From: Monocercomonoides exilis
Taxonomy: Eukaryota; Preaxostyla; Oxymonadida; Polymastigidae
Direction: 5' to 3'
Assembly (NCBI GenBank): GCA_001643675.2
Contig: LSRY02000004.1
Coordinates: 626,001-690,000, forward strand
Length of the DNA: 64,000 nt
Below, one piece after another: positions 40,901 to 55,900 of the stretch; positions within the stretch are counted from its first letter, which is position 1, and the number at the start of each line of letters is the position of its first letter. Under the pieces are notes generated by a model, which ran no database searches, was not told the origin of the DNA, and was given only the letters and a program-made list of their open reading frames with translations. Position numbers and translations under genes: made by a program.

Positions 40901-43900
40901 GCATAGATAGAGAATTATGTTGTTCCTGATAGAATTGAGGGGAATTAGAATTTGACTCGGGAGTTCCAGATTCTGATATTGGTGATGTTTCTGCAATATG
41001 AGACGAGATAAGAGGTGATGGTCCAATCATCATAATTCCTCTGCGATTAGTTCCTTGATTATGATTTGCAATGGGCGTACTGAGAGCTTCTTTTCCTTCG
41101 GTTACATTTCCTCTGATTCTGCTACCAGTCCAATCTTCATTTCCGCCTCTGTCTTCTCCGTGCAAGAAATGTGGGTTCTGTTGTCCCATCTTCCCTGGCG
41201 AAAGAGGAAGTAAAGATCCTCCTTGAATCGTTTTTGTAAGTATTTCTCTCATCTCTTCGGTGGAAGGTGCTCCAAAAGGCTTCGCAGGAGTACTTGCAAG
41301 CATAGACAAAAATGCAGCTGTTTCATCATCTGGCTCAGTTGGCGTGACTTGTGCTTCTTCTTCGCTTCTTGCCATAAAATCGTCATGATTCCCGTTCTCG
41401 CCCATTCCATGTGTTGGGGAAAGAGGTAAGTGATTCTGTTGCTGACTATGTTGCTTTTGCATCGGGTTGTGTGGTTTTGCAGGTGCCTTCTTTTCCTCTG
41501 TATGCAACGAAGTTATTTGAGGCGGTGGTGAATCTTGTTGTCTCGGTGTGGAATTGAGCATTGGTGGCATTAGGAATGAATTCGAGAAGCGTCTTTCTGT
41601 TGGAAGTGTTATTGGACTCATCGGAGCGAATGAGTTTAAGAATTGAACTTGCTCTTCTGTTGCTGTAAGAGAAGGATTTTGTATTGAAAGAGGATGAGGA
41701 ACGAAATGAATCTCACTTTGAGCCATTCCAAATGGATCGAAATTATCGTTCTTTTGATTTTGAAGCGTGCCAAATACCTTTCCTTGATTATTAAAGTTTG
41801 ATTCTTCATTGCCGGAATCTTTTTGCTCATTTTTCAGTGTGCCAGTCATTGAGGATGGACTGCCTTTTGCCTGTTGAGAATTGCGTAGAGCTAAATGACT
41901 TCCCTTTTGAATGAATTGTTGACCAAAACGAGGATAGCTTGGAGATGATACAGTAATACGAGATTCCTCACTTTCCATTTGATTCTTGAATGTGGACTGA
42001 GATTCATTTGAAGCAGTTGGCTGCTTGTAGTGTTGAGCGGATTGTCGGTTGTGCTGTGTTTGCTTTTGTTGTAATTGTTGTGAAGAATAAACTTTTGATT
42101 CCATAGAAACCTGAGTTGCTTCTTCAACTTCCTGTTCGTTCTCCTCCTGCATGTCATTTGGTTGAGAAACTGTGAAAAACACATCAGCGACACCTTTGAG
42201 AATAACCCATGTAGCTCCAACAAGAAGAGATCCTGCATTAGCAGCAAGTTCTTGTTTAGAGGGGAAAAGTTCAGGTAGGCTGTGGCCAGTCTGCTGACTT
42301 CCTTTTGATGTACCCACTCCAAACTGTGGGGTTGAATCACTTGTCGATCTCTCTGATCCGCTAACCATCTGAAAAGGAATTGATCCAACCCTCCTGACTC
42401 TTCGATAAGTTGACATCCTTCGCCTTGTGCCTCCATATGTGCCTGAACTCTGTGCAGAATAATCGCCGGTCATTCCGCTTTGACTCTCTGAGCCATTTTG
42501 ATCGGAAAGAGTGCCTCGTCTGCTAAGCAACCTCTTTTTCCTTTTTTTCCTAAATGCTTCGCCATTAAGCAGAGCCAAAATATTATACTGTTCAGAAACA
42601 GCAACTTGAAAAGCTCCTTCAAGCGAACTCACGAACGATTGCATACTCACAGCTCCTTCAGAAATCCATGAACATAATCTCAGCAAGCATCTTGAATACT
42701 CAATAACTGGGGTTGCAGTAATTGCAGACAGTTTATCATCAACAAGTGGTTCTCCATCACTGTCTGAAACCATCATGCCAGATCCCGTTTCATATCTATC
42801 TCTTCGCCCTGTTGTTGATGATTGCTTTGGCGAATGGATAAACGGAGTAAATCCTCTAAATGAACGCCTCTCTTGAATGAAAGGAGAAGTTATTAATGGA
42901 GGAATTCTTGTTGCACTAGCCAGAAGCATTGGATAGAACCGAATAGATGATCGACTGGCAGAGCTTCTAAGTCCTCGTTGAATAAAAGCTGATTGCATTG
43001 TTTGTTGATTTAGCGGACCTGTTGGAACAGATTCCGTTGAGGATGCAGCAAGCGGGAATGAATGAAGCAATATAAGTTCATGAAACGTATGACTCAATTC
43101 AGATTTCACTTTAAGATGAGTCTGTAAAATTGTTAACGAATTCTTTGATGAGACCCGAGTTGACAGTGTGTGCAAAAACAGAGCATCTTCAAGAATCCCG
43201 TTGGCAGCAAAAACTGGAAACTGACGAGATGAGATTCCTCCAACAATAATTGAAAGACAATTTGCCATCCAAGAACCTGTCATTAAGAAGGAATCCCAAA
43301 TTGCGAATGATTCGACTATCTCCTTTCCTCGTTTTTGCGTGCTTGAACTGAGATAAGGATCTTGCATTCCATTTCTAAAGTTTGCTTGTTGAGAAGATGA
43401 TGTATCGGAAGTTGAGTGTATTGTGCCAGTTGTTGAAGATGAAGTAATAGATGATTTGGGTGTAAGTTTTGGAGACTGCTTTGATGGAATAATTAAGCTC
43501 AACTTATGTGGAGAGCCTTGGCCTCCCACACTTCCACTGGCGCTTCCACTCCCTCCAACAAATGCACCAACTTTCATGATGCCATCTAATCTTCCGCTAA
43601 GTTCATTACCTCCAAACGTCATCGTTTGATCATCTCCCTCACTGCGTTTCAATGCCCGTCTCTTCTTGTATTCGTCAGCCATTTCAACAAGACGTGTTAA
43701 GGAAGAAGTATCAGGTAGCAAAACTAGATGAGAATTCCACCATCGCAATGGTTTGCACATGTTTGAGCGAATAGCTTTCAAACGCTTCAAATATGGAGTT
43801 GTAACCATTTTGACATTTGTATTTGTTGTTGAAGAAGGTGTGATTCCTAAACCTCTTGGGACCGAATGCTGCACAGTTTGCTCATGCGGGTATGACTTTG

Positions 43901-46900
43901 ATGGTCTAAGCTGTTGTGCAACTTCTTGTTTACTCTGTTTTCCAGGTGCAGAGAATTTTACTCCTCCAATACTCGCTGGAAGTGATGGGGCTTTCAATAA
44001 GCGATTAATACCACTGTTGCTATTATTCACAGAGTCTGAGCCTTGAGTTGCTTGATTATCTCTTCTGGCATTATTCTTTCCAGAATACAACCGTCGAATC
44101 AATTCTCCAGCACTCACAATTTTCTGCTTCCGCCTTCTTCGTCTTTTTTTCCTTTTCTTTCGATCCTCTTCGCCTGATTTTTTGTCATCTTCTTCTTTTC
44201 CTTCCACCAGAGTGTTTCCAGAAAATTGTTTGAAAATTTCATCCTCAACCATCTCGTTTCCAACAACAAAATCAAAGAAGTGAGAAAGTCTTCCGTGCTT
44301 TTGCTTTCTTCTTCCAACCTCGCTTTCAACAGCTAAGTTATCTCCTTTGAATGGTTCTCCATCAAAACTATCTCTTGGATCAGGTATTGTCATAAATGAT
44401 GCTTGTGCAGACAGTTGTTCTTTGCACCACACGCTCAGCCCATGAAAAAGTGAACACAAAGAAAATATCAATATCTGTTTCGTTTCGTTTGACACTGTTG
44501 GAAGAGCAAAGAATAAAGCAGATGGTGTCCAAAGGGTACTAGTATCATCAGATAGTTCTGATTGGAGCCACACAGAAAAATCAGATGGGGGAAGCAATGC
44601 AGCACCTGCCCCAGCTGCGGTTACTGCAGTGGAAAAAGTGCGCGACGACACAGGTGCATTTCCTAAAGAGGCATAAGTGTAATGAGATTCAGCTGTATAT
44701 GAAATTGATAATTGGGGAACAAGCGAAGAAGAGCGACTCCAAAGCCTTTCCTTTTCAGATCCTTCCTCAATTTCTTCCAATGTTGGAGGCATTTCACTCA
44801 CAAATCCATTATCTGTACCCATTTCATTAATACCGCCTGCCACATTTCCGTTGATTCCATCTGTTCTATCATTTATTCCACCTTTTCCAACTCTAACAGG
44901 AACTGAAAATGAATTAACTGGCCGACTTTCGTCTAATCCAATTCCCATTCGTGCAATATTCTGTTTTGCATTGTAAAACTGATTTGAAGGATGATCAAGA
45001 TCCAAAGAGCCATCTGAATTCAATGAATTTTCAGCTGATCCATTCGACGATCCAATAGATGAATAAGACCCGCTTTTTGACAATGATTTCTGCAATGCTG
45101 AACCAGAGCCAGATTGTCCCAGCTGAAGAAATCTCTGACTTGATTTTGAACCACCAAGATAGTTCACTGGTGTAAATGAAACTGAAGGTGATGAAATTTG
45201 TACAGGACGCTTTTGTGGAGTCATATTCTTTGGAGGTGATCCGGTTAAAGCACACAAAAATTGCATTGAGGTCGTTAAAAAGCAATTTAATTGGATGACA
45301 TGCAATGGGACATTTGCAATCCTTTTCGATGGAACGTGCTCCATCAATTTTGTTGTGTTAGCCAATGAAATTGTCAGCAATTGAATGGCTGTTGAGATAA
45401 ATCTGATGTGTCTTAAGTTTGCAGGAGTGAAAAGTGAATCAGACATTGTTTGAAGTCCGTTGGGATCATTTTGCTGTTCAGATTGCTTTTCGCTCTGAGA
45501 CGAAGTTCTCATGAATGAGGACCTAACCAGTGGTGACTGAGGTGTCCTTAAAACATTGTCACGATACTCGTTGCTATTTTTCTTTTGTTGAGGGGGAGAA
45601 ACAAAATGTGATGGAACAGATCTAACCATTGGAGGCCTTGAAGACGCTGACTGGAATTGCTTGAATCCGTCTTTGTCCGATTCATTTTCTGCAACTTTTA
45701 CTGTATCTTCACCTCTGTCATTCTGCATTATGTATGATAACGATGCAGCAGAAAATACCTTGAAGAATTCGTTGCTATCAACACACTTCATCAACTGCGA
45801 TGAGTAAAACAGCGAAAAACGAGAAAGAACCTGCATCATCATTGTTGAAAGTGAGAACATCTCTTCACCAAAATCAAATTTCATCTTTTCCATCCGCTTC
45901 AGCTTCTTCAAACGTTTTTTCCATCCTCGCCCTCCTCTTTGCGAAACAATTCCACTGTGCATAGAACCTAAAAGAAGTGAATTGCTCGTTTTAGCTGAAC
46001 CAAACCTTCCAGATCCAGAGCCATTCCTTTGGAACTCTGCTCCAAGCATTCCTCCAAATCCTTCAGAACTCGCACTTGAAGCATTATGGAGATGATGATG
46101 TGGATGAAACTGTTGATTTGATGGGGATTGGAGTATTGAAGATGAAGAAGGAGAAGGAGAAGGAGAAGAAGAAGAAGCTGGAGAAGGCAATGGTGAATGT
46201 GAGTTATTAGGTGGAGAAGTGCAACTTGAAGTTCTGAGATTACCAGTTTTAATATCCGGAGTGCTATCGTTTCCTGTGTCAATCAGCTTGTTAGCTTGGG
46301 GAGTTTCTGTATTACTAGTAACTCCTCTCACTGAAGACGGTGAGGAGGATAGCATGCCACGAACGGCAACATCTGAAGGAAATCCTGAAGATGACTTTGA
46401 GGATGAATGTCTCATAATCATTTGAGATTCGTGCAGGGATAGCATTGAATGGCGTTGCGTAGTATGCGAGCCCTCGCAGCTCGACGAGTCAGTTGAGTCA
46501 CTTTCGCTTTCAGTTGATGAACCATCAGATGATGCATCTGATCCAGTTGGAGGTGATTGCGTGTATGTGCCACGTATCCCACTGCTTGATAAGGAATGTG
46601 ATGTTTTCATTCGGCTGCTCGATTTCCAACGGAGATGTTGTTTTCCTTCATTGCCAAGAGCTCTTTCTTCATAATCCTCTGCTTTCAATTCGTCTTCCAT
46701 TTCGCACATAATTTCAAACTCTGTTTCTGCTGCTTCTTTGTCATGCTTTAATTCTCCAAGCCATTCTGCATTTTCTTCTTTTCCATGCTTTCGCTTTCTT
46801 TTTCTATAACGACTCCTTCTCTCGCTATCGCTATATTCACCCTTTTCATTTTTACGTCTCGTTGTTCCACTTCCAAATTGATCAAGTTTGTTCTGTTCAT

Positions 46901-49900
46901 TTCTTTCAGTGTCTTCATCATTAAAATGGCTTCTTTTACTTCTTTTTAACTCTCTTTCTTCTTCTGAACTCTCATCAAGCAGTTCGAGTTGGTGTGACAA
47001 ATCCATCAGTTTTGTTGCTCTATTAACGACTTGCACAACAATCGAAGGAGTCCAACCATTTGCAACCATTCTTTGTGTTAGCCGAGAATTCAACGCAATC
47101 AGTCTGGAAAACACAGAAAGCAAAAATAGTGAAAACGAATTTCGCGTCTGTTTCTTTCCATCTCCATTGCCGTTGTTCAATGTCTCAGCCGGAATCACCA
47201 GACGGGCTCCTCCCAATGAAACAGAAACCTCTTTTCCAGAAAGTGCAGCTGCTGAGACTGGAGCTTTCAAACGAGACGTTTGCAGCAGAAGTGGGAAGAG
47301 CCTTCCCCCATTCGAAAGAATAGCGCTGACAGATTCAGTGCCGATAATCTGGAACACTTTATAGGTGAAGCTTGCCAATGTTCTCGGAAGATGAGCACCT
47401 GTGGAGTTTGCAACAAGGCAAGTACTGTTACATCTTTTCTTGTCCAGCAATGACACCAGACTAAGAAGTCTCATAATTGTTTCTTGAGAAGTCGGACTTT
47501 GCGTTATGTACTTTGCAGCACCATATTCGAACAAGTCTCCATCTCCTCGTTTCTCTTCATCATCAAATCCATCCCTGTTTTCTTTATCGCTCATATTCTC
47601 CTCATTTGACATTGTGTGCCGAACCTCTGCAGTTGACTCGGAGGGAGATGCCATTGGTAGAACAGGGTGCATTTGCCTGTATTTGGTTTCTTTCTCTTTG
47701 AATGGAATGCAACATGATCCTAAAATGCACCCATTAAAAACAACTTGCCATATGTCTCTGCGTACACTCTTCAAAGTTGAGAGGTTGAGTTCATCAAATG
47801 AACTATCAAGATAGTCAACACATAAATCATTCAATTTTTTTTCGCTTTTTTGTTTTGAGTTTGATTTATCTCTTGAATCTCCTTTTTCTTTTGTTTTGCC
47901 TTTTCCGTTGTCCATTGAAATCATTGACAGCTTCCTACCATCGCTCATGAGCAGTTCACTTCCTGGAACAAATTCCTTTGATTGCTTATTCCATTTACCA
48001 GGATCATTTTGATCTTCACTATCTTTTTCGACACCTTTTTCATCTGCATCCACATCTCCATTTTCATTTTCACCATTGTTTACTGCAGTTCTGTTGGCTT
48101 CTTCGGAACTTTTGCCTTCACCATAGGCTTCGTCAAAATCTCCCATGTTATCTGCTTTGATAGATGTTATTGAATTTCTGCCTCTCACTCCTGCTGACTT
48201 TGGCAATTCTCCAGAATTCATACTGTTTAATTCATCATTTAGCTGTTCTGGATCCATTAGTCCTCTCTCGTTTAACAGATCTCCAAACGCCTCTTCTCCA
48301 GAAATTTGAGTTCCTTCGCTTTCAGAGATATCTGATTCAGTTATTCCTCCTTCTCCGAACACATCGATAGTCTTTCCATCAGCTCCAATTGTCAGAACAT
48401 AATTTTGCATATCCCCCAGCATTCCAACTCCTCCAATACTTACGCTTCCATCTTCTGCATCTCCTTCGTAATTCTTGCTTCTGGTACGACGAACGCGCTC
48501 CATTGCATGCATAAGCTTCTCTTCTCTCTTCTTTTTCTTCCTTCTCTCATTTGCTTTTCTCTCTTCTTCTCTTAATACAGATTCGCAGTCGTCCAAATGA
48601 TTCAGATAAAGTGCACACTGAGATAGCGCATTGAGAGCAAAATGCCACTGATCATTGAAACCCACCACTTTTGATCCATGAGAAAGAATCCATTCAACCC
48701 ACACAGAAGTCATCCCCATCAGCAAACGCCAAAGGCGAAGAATACGTCCAATTTGGTCCGAATGGAGCTCGCTTATTGCACTCAGGATATTGAAAGAGCA
48801 CAGCATCAGAATAGATGGAATATCGTCAACTGCGTTTCCTTCCCCATCTTCTCCATTGTCTTCTCCAAAGGGGCTATCACTATCGGCATCTTTTCTCGTT
48901 CGTGTTGAGAGAACAACACATACTATCTTCTCCATCAATTTGCAGCTAAGACTCAATTCAACTATGCTTCCACTTCTAACTATACTCCTGCCTTCAAACT
49001 CTTTTTTCCTTAGCCTTTCAGCAAATTCGTCGAACCCATCTTCCATCGAGCCGCAACTGAATTCTCCAATGGTACCTCTTTCTTCGACAAGTTCTTCTTC
49101 AGTAGGCTCTCGATCAAGATTGATAATTCCTCTGTTCTCCTCTTCATTAAACTCTTCTTCATAATCTTCAACTCCACCTGCCATATTCCATAATTCTATG
49201 TCTCCTCGTTCTGAACTTTCAGTTACAAGTTTTCTGTGTTTTCCTCTCGTCTCTTCATTATCATTTTCTTCTTGAACAATTGCCCCGTTTGTCTTTGCCT
49301 CAGCCTCTTTTTCAAAAAGCTGATTTTTAATAACTCCTTTTTCTTTTTCTTCAGTCTTTTCCTTTAATTCTTGTCTTTCGCGTCCAAGACTCACAATCTT
49401 TTCATTTCTTCTTTTTCTGCTTTCAATAATACTTTCACGAGCTGCTCGACGGATTATCTCTTGTGAAGCTACAACATTTTCTTTCCCTTCCATTTGTGAA
49501 AAGCTGTTTCCTTCAACAAACGTAATCATTGGTAGATATCTTACCATTCGTTCTATCAGATCTTTGCATTCATTGTGCAATTGAATATGATGAAACATCT
49601 TGTTGTCGCAATTCTCTTTCTTCTCCTTCTTCATCCTCCTCCTTCTAATGCTGCTTCCAGATTCGTTCTCAAACTTCTTCAACTTTTCAAGCCATCCTCC
49701 CAACGTGCTGCTCCAATCACTCATGCAAACTCTGAAGAATCCATCCAAAGCTGTCAGTACAACTTCCATCCCATTGCAAATGCTTCCAAACACAGTTGGA
49801 AACCAGAAAAAGCCTTTCATTTCCTCCAGTCTCTTAACATCACGTGCTCGCGGATGATTTGGTTGTGTGTGTTTCAATGATGCCACTTGGAATGGAACAA

Positions 49901-52900
49901 GTTTTCCTTGCCAGTCGCCGTCTTCATTCCCAAATTGTCCCACGCTTGTTTCACCTCTCCCTAAAATATAGCGAATATTCATTGAAGGTTTATAGTTTAC
50001 GAATCCATTCAACACATCATTTCCCCATTTGTTTCCGTCGTTGCTTTCTTTTCTATTCATTCCACTATCAGCTCCTCCAAACGCAAATTCTGAAGCATCA
50101 TCGTCCCCATCATCAAATACAATCTGACCGTTTGCATGAAGAGGGTTTCTCACATTTACAAACATTCCGTTCACAAAAAGAGCTGCTATTGATAATGCAG
50201 AACATGAATCATGATCAGGGCTGTTGAGCTCAAGGCACAGTGGCTCGAGAGGTTCAATCATCTGTTTCCTAACTGGGCAAAGAGAGCAAAAGCAAGTGAA
50301 TAGAAAACGAACCAAGGAAATGAAAAACACATTTCTTGGAGTCGTATCCCAATGAGACAATGACGAAGATGGAGACATGGAAGTTTCAAAAAATGATTTT
50401 GACTGAGATGAAGATGAGAAAAATGAAAGCGCGCCTGCTGAATGTGTGCGATAATGCATAAGATCTCCGTTCATCCCTCCCCCAGTCGTGTTTTGATTTT
50501 CTGATCTGAGAGCGTCCATAACCTGCGGCAGAGATGTGTCTGAAGCACCAGGTGATGACATAACAAATGTTGTTGAAGACCGGCTATCCAGCAATTCCAC
50601 TTGCTCCTTGAGTAGTTCAAGCCCTTGACGAAATGTCCGTAGAAGAATATGGCATCTCCTGCAAATTGTTTCAGTTCCATTTCCTTGAACATTTCCGTTT
50701 GGAGTGATAGTCGAGCAATAATTATCAAATTCAACTCCAGACTCTGGCACACATTTCATAAACTTGCATCCGTCAAAGCCCATTTGTTTCAAAAATGGCC
50801 CGGCTGCTTTCAGAAGATCAGAAGCATCAGATACCGCAATGTGTATATCATTTGCATCTTCTGTGAAAACAATAGCAGGGAATTGAGTGATATGACTTCT
50901 ATGGCTTGATGGAAGAATTTGCTTTGTAACCCCGTTTGATAGTCCAGACGGTGGTATTCGAAAAGAGGAAGATGAAGATGACGAAGTTGAGCCAGATGAA
51001 GAACTTGAAGGGAACTTTTTACCCAAACATGAATTGATAAATCCTGCTTGGTCGAGAATCAAGAAAAGCGTGTCTAGAAGATGCACACCAAGTAAAGACA
51101 GTTCTCCGAACCTGTTCTTTGGAAACAATTCTTTTTCTGTCATTGGGAAAAATCGACGAGACAAGATTCCCCTGCTGCTAAGTAGCAAAACAACGCATGA
51201 AACAAAAGTTTGTGCATTGTCTCCAAAGCAAGCAAGAGAATCGTCGAAGCCATTATCAAATAAAAAGGTTAGAAGATGAGCAAAGAACACAAGTGATCGA
51301 TAGCCAACAAGAGAGAACGAAGAATGGACAAGTCCTCTCTGGAGTGTTATATCTTCAACCGCAGCCTTTACAAGGTTACTGAACGAGGATTGCTTCAAAA
51401 TGATTTTTCCATCTGCTCCTTTTTCTGGATGGGCTTGTTCCTTTGCTTGAGAGATTTTACTCAGCTGTGGGAACATCCCCGTAAACAACTGAAGCGGTGC
51501 TGTTGAATGCAGAAATCCCTTTGAGCCAGATGAAAATCCAACAGTCCAATCACTTAAGAACAGAAGATGTGAGCGAATCAAGAAATCAGCAACTGTTGGT
51601 GGCTTTGCTCCATTCCAAGCTGTCGTACCTGTTCCTCCAATTGTTCCTCCAGTTGTACTTCCTCTCAATGCAGAATTTCCAATTGATGCTGGCGAATAAT
51701 CTTGTAACAAACAATCTTTGTCATTTGTAATTCCACATGCTCTTCCAATTGTATTATCCAATGATCGAGAATACAAATGGCGGACAGTTTGATCTTCAAT
51801 GGCACCAGTGGAGCTTCTTCTTCTTGCTCCACTTATATCTCTAAGAGCTGATGACGTATGATTTTGTCCTTGTGTTTGAATGAGTTTCAATCCCGATTCG
51901 CCAACGCTCAACGGATTGTGAGAAAAAGAATCCATTGAAGCTAGCCAAGGAGCGTTGTCTCTTCGAGAATTTGGATTTGAAGATGCTATTGAAGCTGCTG
52001 AAGACGGAGTCAAACTAGCAGCTGCGATAATTGGTGATAATGCAGCATTTGCACGATCTAAGTGATCCGAAGCAGATATTTCTGTTGACAAAGAAGACGA
52101 TCTTTCACGAAATACAACCCCAACGGAGTTTTTCTCATACACAATAAGATTTGCCCTTTCGTCTGTTGAGCTCATTCGGCGGTGACAGATTCCACCAAAG
52201 CTTGATTCTCTCTGTTTATATTGCTCAAGAAATGGATTGGCAGCTGATGAATTGAGTTCGTTGTTCCCAATTGAAGTTGATGCACCGCCATCAAACCTTT
52301 CTCCTAATCCATTCAAATTATCTGTGGCAGATTCCATTCCTGCTTTATTCAAAAGCTTAGACGCATATTGGCTTCGTTCTCCACGTTGTTGGACTAATTT
52401 TGAAGATTGATTTGCATTTAAATCTTTTGTTTGTTGATTGTTCTGTTGGTTGTTTTGAGAAAGCGATTTGTTGCCTTCTGGTGAAATGCTCATCAGCAGT
52501 GACCTCACAACGACATCAGATACAACAAGAGGAAAGACAGAAATTGGAGATAGAAGGAATGACAGTAATGGAGATGCTGTTTGTGCAGTTGAGTTCAAGA
52601 GTGAATATTCCATCGTGGTATCCCATGATTTTATCCAGAATTCAAACCACAATCCGACAACCATCCGGCAAACATGTTGTCCTTCCTCACTTTCCATCCA
52701 GTTGCAGCAGTGCATAAATGTTCCTCCAATGTATTCTCCTCCTTCTCCACTTTCTCGCAATGCCTCTTTAAGCTCATCACTTGCAAATATCCCACGACTG
52801 TAGCGTGCAAATAGATGTGTTTTCTCTCTCTTTCTCCTCCTACGCCTCGAATTAGCTTCTTCTTCATTATCTGCTCTTCTTCCTTTTTCTCCTCGTTTTC

Positions 52901-55900
52901 CTTTCTTTCCTCCTCCATCATTTCGTTCCTCACCATCACGCTCATTCTTTTCGGTTCCTTTCTGGAAGAACCATGCTGGAGGTTGGAAGCCTCGAACGCT
53001 GTCAATTGTTCCCGAGTCAATAATTTCTGAAGCATCATATTCACTCACTGCTCGATGTTGACTTCGCTGTGATATTGGTATATCTAAAGATGATGTTCCT
53101 CCTATTCTTTGGCGGGATTGTTCAAATCGCTCTGTGTCTCCAAGTTGTTTCCCTTGGTTTTGCAATGGTACAGTGTTCGACAAACCTTCGTTTTGTTTTT
53201 CTTCTGAAGAAGGGCGTGGTGCGGACAATCCCATAAACCTCAATAGCAAAGGAAGAAGGCTAAACATGTTCCCCCAAACTCCATCTGCACCGCTTGATGA
53301 TTTGTAGCTTTCCATCATCAAAGTTGAACTTTGCAGAGTCAATCTTCTAATGAGAGGGATCAGTAGCAAAAACAATGATTCGTAAAGATCACTGAGCACT
53401 GATGACAGCGGAGTAACCATTTGAGAAGATGAGAAAGAAAATGACAAAGCAAAAGGAACAATTCGCTTTGCAATAAATGCCAAGAAGTCACTGATTGCAG
53501 GTGGTGGTGGCTTGGTTGGAGGGCTAGAAAACAAAAGAGCAGCTCTTGTTTTTTCGTCGTCCGCTTCAAATGGAAAGTGTTCTTTTCCTCTTTCTCTTCC
53601 GTTTCTTTCTTCGGTTCCTAGCGCAGAGAGCGGGTTCTGACTGTGCAAAAGATCCATCCACAGAAACGATGTTGCTGAGCTCAATGTTCCTGCAATGTAT
53701 TCAATTTCCAGAGGGAACAAAGCAACGTTTCTGCATTTGTTCCAGTCAATATCAGATGGTAGAAGTGCATACAAGAAGTCCACGTGCTTTCCGAGTACAA
53801 TACTAATTGATTGACACTGGCTTTGAGGCGAAGAGCATGTGCCTCCTGACACATTACTGGGTTCGAAACTACTTTCTTTCTCGATAGGCAGTTCAAATGT
53901 CATGTTGTTTGATGATTCATTTGACAAACTGTTCTCGTGATCATCTTTATTATCCTTTTCGCTGGCATTGTTTGGTTCCAATGTTTTCATTTCTTCAGCA
54001 TTGTTATTCAGCTCATGTGATGAACTTGGTGATGAGGCGCAAGGTGAAGGAGAAACTCCATCTCTGTATTGCATTGCGAAAAACTGAGGGCATAAAACAG
54101 CAAGACGCACAGACATATTCGCAAGCATGGATGTTGAAGAGATAAACACCAGATAGATTGAAGGTGGGATAGTCACAGAGCACTCATCCTTCAGCCTCCA
54201 GAGAGAAAGCTCTGCATTCCTTTCTCTTGTGTGTGTATCCATCGGTGTGTTTCCGCCTGGTGTGAATGTGTCAAGACGCGATGCTGCAATTGACTGGCAT
54301 CTGCCAGTCGAAGGCGGAGTAAAATACCCGTAAAACATTCTGTCGTTTCGATAGTTACTTTTTCGAATGATATCTCCAGTTCCCAAATCCTTTTCCGGCT
54401 GTGGCGTATGCAAATCAGTGGAATGTGCAGATTGTTTCGCCAATAGATTGATAGGTAAAGACAAAAGAAGTGGGCAAATAGTGCAAGTGATAGAAGGAAT
54501 CAGAGGAGCCATTGCTGCTGATTCTATGGAAACCCTAAGTGTTGCCAGTTGAAGCGAGAAATTGATAATTAACGGCTCAACAGAGCAGAAGAACAACAAC
54601 AGCGGAGGAACAGATTCCGATGGCTCGTATGACGTAAAATCTAGTGCGGTAACGGCTGTCGTTGAGATATTCGTTTCAGATGAAGATGCAGACGATGTGC
54701 GTTGATACAGAGATTTCAGATTTGGAGAGCATGGTACAGAATGTGAAATTGGCGCAAAGCTTAAAAATGCTGGGTCTGGTGGTACTCTTGTCGTTATGAT
54801 TGAAGGCGCAGCAGTTTCAAATGGATCAAATGACGCAGGAATCAATCCGATTTGTTGCTCTGTTGTTTCGTTGGAAACTCCAATATTGTCTTCAGCTAAG
54901 TGCTCTTCGGCATTTGCATCTTGCTTGCCTCCTCTTTCGCTTGATTTATAGGATTCTGTCAGCATTGTTGCAAAGTTTATTTCTGCAGTCCATGGATTCC
55001 AAATGTCGATTACGCTCCGCCCGTGTAGCCAGATCTTCTGATCTTCCTCGCTCAGTGGCTTCAAGTTCCTCAGCAAATGCAGCACAAAGCGAAGCAATGT
55101 AACTCCAACTCTGTCTAATACATTTTGTGAGATAGACGATCCGGCACTTCCATTTGGCAGAGCAAACAACCACCAAACTGATTGATTATTCACAAGCGAC
55201 AAAAGAAGCATAAATATACACTCCATTTCAAACACATGCTTCATCTCACTTTTTTGATCTCCTTCCACACAACCCAAAAGTGATGTAAGCTTTTTGGTCA
55301 ATTTCCCGTTCCATTCATTTCTCGAAGAATCGCCTGTGCGCATATGCTGAAGATCTCTCAAATCAACAAAAACAGGGAGATGATCGTTGCAGTCAGCCAG
55401 CACGTCGTCAATAAGCTCAACAAGCAATCCAATCTCGAGAAGCGCAAATTCGTTCTTTGATCGAATGAGCCCTTTCCCAAACTCCGTTGCTCGTTTCTTC
55501 TCTTTCACATTGCCATTTTCTCCATTTCCTGACACTTCTGTTGATTGACTTATCCTGCTTTCATCAAATGTTCTTGCTTCATTTTTTTCGCTGCTTCCTC
55601 GTCTGTGTATCTCTCCAACAAATGAATTCCCATTGTCAATCTTCGTTCCATCTCCAAGCAGCGAAAACATGTCAAACAATTCTATTTTACTGCGGATCTT
55701 CAAAAGTCTGATTTCCTCTGAATTTTCTTGTTCCTGAGGAGGAGTGCAACTGTGCAATGCTTCTTTCTGCATATTTTCTCTTTCAGTATCTTCTGCTCTA
55801 TCGCCCTCATCGCCTTCAATCCCGAATTTGTCTTCAAATCCATAAAATGTAGCAAAGTCAGTTGAGACTAAAGGTGGAAACTCCACACTTCGATCACCAT